DNA from: Avipropionibacterium sp050157065
Lineage (GTDB): Bacteria > Actinomycetota > Actinomycetes > Propionibacteriales > Propionibacteriaceae
Direction: 5' to 3' (one strand)
Assembly: GCA_050157065.1 (NCBI GenBank)
Contig: CP189573.1
DNA: 64,000 nt
The notes beneath the pieces were generated by a model. The model searched no databases and was not told where the DNA came from. It worked only from the letters and a program-made list of their open reading frames with translations. The position numbers and the translations under genes were made by a program. Shown one piece after another: positions 62,301 through 64,000 of this stretch (position 1 is the first letter of the stretch; every line of letters starts with the position of its first letter).

Positions 62301-62830
62301 GGCCGCTCGCGGGCGTACCGGGTGAACAGGCCGGCGATCCGGGTGGCCGTACGGAACCGGTGGCCACCCCCGTCGGCGGCCGCCAGGTGTGCCGTCACCG
62401 GTGACAGCCAGGACTCGGCGGCAGCGGCGTCGAGGGCGGTCAACAGCGCCCAGGTCAGCCGGTCCGGTCGCCACGGGTCGGCGTCGGCGCCGTCGGGCAA
62501 CAACTCCGCCGACGCCTCGGCCCACAGCTGGTTGAACCAGCGGCCGGTGATCGGGAAGCTGATCCCCGCGGCGACCCCGTCGGCGCGGCCGCCGCGGGTG
62601 CCGAGTCGTGCCGACAGCGACTGCGAGAGCCACCGCTCGACACCGGGGGTCGGCACGCTGATCACCTCGAACGCGAACGGATCGGCCGGGGTGGTGGCCA
62701 ATGTCGCGGCCAACCCGTCGATCAGCTGATCCGCCCGGACGGCACGGTGCAGCACCAGCCGACCCGACGGGGTCGGGCGGCTGCTCGTCGCGCTCGGGGG
62801 AGGTGCCGCCGAGGGGCTGGTGCTGGTCAT
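59384..62830 (-). CDS. recC: RecC, exodeoxyribonuclease V gamma subunit
   Basis: A 1148-residue subunit that splits the duplex and reads Chi sites. The defunct helicase fold shows in LHRAVRADQLIDGLAATL, VPTPGVERWLSQSLSARLG, GISFPITGRWFNQLWAEA, FGLNRLDAVDRLVLEGLA, then LQVHACHGPDRQVEVLREVVCTLLE and IMIMCPDLPRFVPLVTAAF. GSLTVSSLAPMRSVPHRVVCLLGMDDQVFPR is the most conserved late block. The normal Walker lysine is absent, as expected. ATG 62830 follows a disordered 20-residue Ser/Pro start. The first gene of the recCBD unit, it is divergent from a UvrD2-like helicase. Confidence 0.94.
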   Translation of the reverse strand: MTSTSPSAAPPPSATSSRPTPSGRLVLHRAVRADQLIDGLAATLATTPADPFAFEVISVPTPGVERWLSQSLSARLGTRGGRADGVAAGISFPITGRWFNQLWAEASAELLPDGADADPWRPDRLTWALLTALDAAAAESWLSPVTAHLAAADGGGHRFRTATRIAGLFTRYARERPELVTAWLAGRDVDDAGAALTDPYRWQPQLLRTVRATTEVPSPAERIEHVAAVLADDPGRFALPDRLSVFGLNRLDAVDRLVLEGLARHREVHLWTAHPSPARWDRVAAAGLTSTTEPWPRRADVVAPPTGNRLVSTLGRDVTEFQHVTSQLAVPVVHDALPFTPTRDTVLARVQHAIVTDEPFEQPGVDPAPLADDDHSLQVHACHGPDRQVEVLREVVCTLLEADPTLEPRDIMIMCPDLPRFVPLVTAAFDASGLPTGEAGRRADARHPGRRLRVRVADQSLPQLNPLLGVLQRLLELVSARLTASGLMDLCAAPAVAHRFHFTADDLETIERLVRDSGMRWGLDAEDRGRFGLADIPQNTVAAGLDRMLLGVAMSEAGHHHLGLVLPLDGVESGTVDLIGRLVEFTDRLDHVLDRFRGPHSLAGWVTVLHEALELLTAPAPGEAWQRGHAWATVNGLTDPDALTPELGAPDVQLSLGDVRDLLDDVLAGRPGRANFRTGSLTVSSLAPMRSVPHRVVCLLGMDDQVFPRGRRLDGDDLLARDPRVGDRDRRSEDRQLFLDAIMAATDTLVIVHSGRDPRTNARRPQAVPVGELIDAAEHLVAPTDGRSVRDRLVVDHPLQPYDPRNFTATSRLRSFDRTALAGARALVAPRQQPQPVFTRAPLPPLEVPDVELGQLQRFFSHPAKGFLVTRGNYRLPGEEDGVADELALTLDGLQQWQIGDRMLTARLQGTAERDLVAAEWRRGSLPPRRLGSKVLDKVLTDVEATVERARQWTSGDRYDIDLHATGEGWSLTGTSTRMYRNNIVHVGYSWAGAKQWLTAWWELLALTCTQPDVGWQAVVVGKNRGVAILGPVDPGFARIVLGDAIDLMRQGLTEPLPLPLSTGHAYARSVVQRNDDPEQALRVARREWEHERGADVWEALWGGGFDAVVADPARDEERRGPDADPTRFGTLARRLFGPLLRQGRGMS

Positions 62831-62914
62831 TGCGCAACACCTTAAGGGCGACCACCGACAGAGTCGGCGCAGACCGCTGTGGACAGCTCGGTCGGCCCTG
62901 TCGGTGGCCCCGCT

Positions 62915-62920
62915 TATGGT
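62915..62920 (+). promoter_or_regulatory. -10 box of a probable leaderless promoter (UvrD2-like helicase)
   Basis: TATGGT fits TANNNT and ends 7 nt before GTG 62928, in the 97-base divergent gap with recC. Confidence 0.5.
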
Positions 62921-62927
62921 GGGACGC

Positions 62928-64000
62928 GTGGTGGACCCCGACGAACTGTTGAGCGCGCTGGACCCGGAGCAACGGGCCGTGGCGACCGCCCTGCAAGGGC
63001 CGCTGGTGGTGCTCGCCGGGGCCGGCACCGGCAAGACCCGCGCCATCACCCACCGGATCGCGTACGGCGTCGCCACCGGCACCTACGACCCCAGACAGGT
63101 GCTGGCGGTCACCTTCACCACCCGCGCGGCCGGGGAGATGCGCCACCGGCTGCGCGAGCTGGGGGCCGGCCGGGTGCAGGCGCGCACCTTCCACTCCGCG
63201 GCACTGGCGCAGGCGCGCTACTTCTGGCCCCGGGTGCACGGTGGGGAGTTGCCGTCGGTGCTCGACAACAAGATGTCGCTGGTGGCCGAGGCGGCCGGCC
63301 GGCAACGGATCCGCGTCGACACACCGCTGCTGCGGGACCTGGTGTCGGAGATCTCCTGGGCCAAGGTGTGCAACCTCGTCCCCGAGGAGTACGCGGCACG
63401 GGCCGAGGCCCTCGGCCGCAAGGTCGGCAACCTCGACGTCGCGACCGCGGCCAAGGTGTTCGGGGCGTACGAGGGCCTCAAGCGCGATCGGGAACGGATC
63501 GACTTCGAGGACATCTTGTTGTGCGCGGCCTCGGTGCTGGCCGACCAACCCGAGGTGGCCGCCGAGTTCCGCCGGACCTACCGGTGGTTCGTGGTGGACG
63601 AGTACCAGGACGTCTCGCCGTTGCAGCAGGCCCTGCTGGACCTCTGGCGCGGTGACCGTGCCGACATCTGCGTGGTCGGTGACCCGGCCCAGACGATCCA
63701 CACCTTCGCCGGGGCCCGGTCCGACTTCCTGACCGGCTTCACCCGTCGGCACCCCGACGCCACCGAGGTTCGGCTGGTCCGTGACTACCGCTCGACCCCG
63801 CAGGTCGTCGCCGCCGCCAACACGGTGATGAAGAAGTACGAGTCGGTGACCCTGCAGGCCCAACAGCCGTCGGGGCCGGACGTGGTGTTCTCCGACAACG
63901 CCGACGAGGCGTCCGAGGCCCGATCGGTCGCGGCCTGGCTCACCCAGCTGACCGACACCGGGGTCGACTGGCGCGACATGGCGATCCTGTTCCGGGTCAA
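62928..64000 (+). CDS. uvrD2: UvrD2-like ATP-dependent DNA helicase, 3' end cut off
   Basis: The first 357 codons of an SF1A helicase that continues beyond the window. Visible motifs are LDPEQRAVATALQGPLVVL, Walker A LAGAGTGKTRA (near 32), LAVTFTTRAAGEMRHRL, FHSAALAQARYFWP, VVDEYQDVSPLQQALLDLW (near 224), VVGDPAQTIHTFAGA and LVRDYRSTPQVV. The TFHSAAL and 'AQTIHTFAGA' forms are typical of actinobacterial UvrD2, whose C-terminal HRDC and zinc domains would lie outside the window. GTG 62928 was chosen over GTG 62931 because of the -10 spacing. It is divergent from recC. Confidence 0.87.
   Translation, partial: MVDPDELLSALDPEQRAVATALQGPLVVLAGAGTGKTRAITHRIAYGVATGTYDPRQVLAVTFTTRAAGEMRHRLRELGAGRVQARTFHSAALAQARYFWPRVHGGELPSVLDNKMSLVAEAAGRQRIRVDTPLLRDLVSEISWAKVCNLVPEEYAARAEALGRKVGNLDVATAAKVFGAYEGLKRDRERIDFEDILLCAASVLADQPEVAAEFRRTYRWFVVDEYQDVSPLQQALLDLWRGDRADICVVGDPAQTIHTFAGARSDFLTGFTRRHPDATEVRLVRDYRSTPQVVAAANTVMKKYESVTLQAQQPSGPDVVFSDNADEASEARSVAAWLTQLTDTGVDWRDMAILFRV

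Noticed and set aside
1..64000. A genomic island or prophage
   Set aside because: No integrase, transposase, tRNA edge or change in codon character was seen; the genes are typical chromosomal actinobacterial genes.

Overview
The window is high-GC DNA from an actinomycete. Support comes from actinobacteria-typical genes (PknG/GlnX/GlnH signalling, AdnAB helicase-nuclease, a DUF3107 protein, a DprE2-like reductase, a class I xylose isomerase), an IdeR/DtxR-type iron box, and many genes whose start codon lies 6-7 nt after a TANNNT -10 box, the pattern of leaderless transcripts. Family level cannot be settled from the sequence; a Propionibacteriales-like organism is a guess. Coding density is very high and no gap exceeds 300 bases. 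No tRNA, rRNA, insertion sequence or CRISPR array was seen.

Layout. (1) 1-6134: end of an ABC sugar-binding protein, two tandem secreted paralogues of an unknown Ig-plus-propeller type, a sugar isomerase/epimerase and a TAT-exported SGNH hydrolase; together these look like carbohydrate capture and processing. (2) 6163-9933: ferritin-fold protein, an alpha/beta hydrolase without its nucleophile, a heme oxygenase/DedA pair behind an iron box, a GNAT acetyltransferase and a DUF3107 protein. (3) 10066-18355: two Gfo/Idh/MocA oxidoreductases with a ThuA-like protein, then xylose isomerase, an exported glycosidase and xylulokinase; a pentose/plant-glycan catabolic region. (4) 18366-33371: one long minus-strand run, mostly with 1-4 base start/stop overlaps: telA, an XpaC-like gene, a CbbX/EccA-type AAA+ ATPase, glnX, glnH, a coiled-coil protein of unknown function, pknG, a PP2C phosphatase, a VWA protein, an FHA protein and a DprE2-like reductase. 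(5) 33632-36848: TetR regulator, stand-alone LigD-type polymerase, MoeZ, cold-shock protein. (6) 37132-46911: adnA-adnB-nudC, a small alarmone synthetase and an NCS2 permease. (7) 46925-53973: a frameshifted exported propeller gene with a divergent LacI regulator, DUF5655 and DUF402 proteins, RidA with a divergent WYL regulator, and a Phd/PIN toxin-antitoxin pair. (8) 54013-64000: recD, recB, recC and a divergent UvrD2-like helicase cut by the window end.

How the genes work together. Region 4 is the most interesting part. GlnH (lipoprotein receptor), GlnX (four-helix membrane protein) and PknG (soluble kinase) are known from mycobacteria and corynebacteria as an amino-acid sensing chain. Here the chain is embedded in an apparently co-transcribed set with its own candidate phosphatase, phosphopeptide-binding FHA protein, VWA protein, AAA+ ATPase and TelA-type protein. 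Three of the proteins carry the same kind of small zinc ribbon. This looks like an enlarged signalling module whose added parts are uncharacterised. Regions 6 and 8 place both end-resection machines, AdnAB and RecBCD, within about 26 kb of each other.
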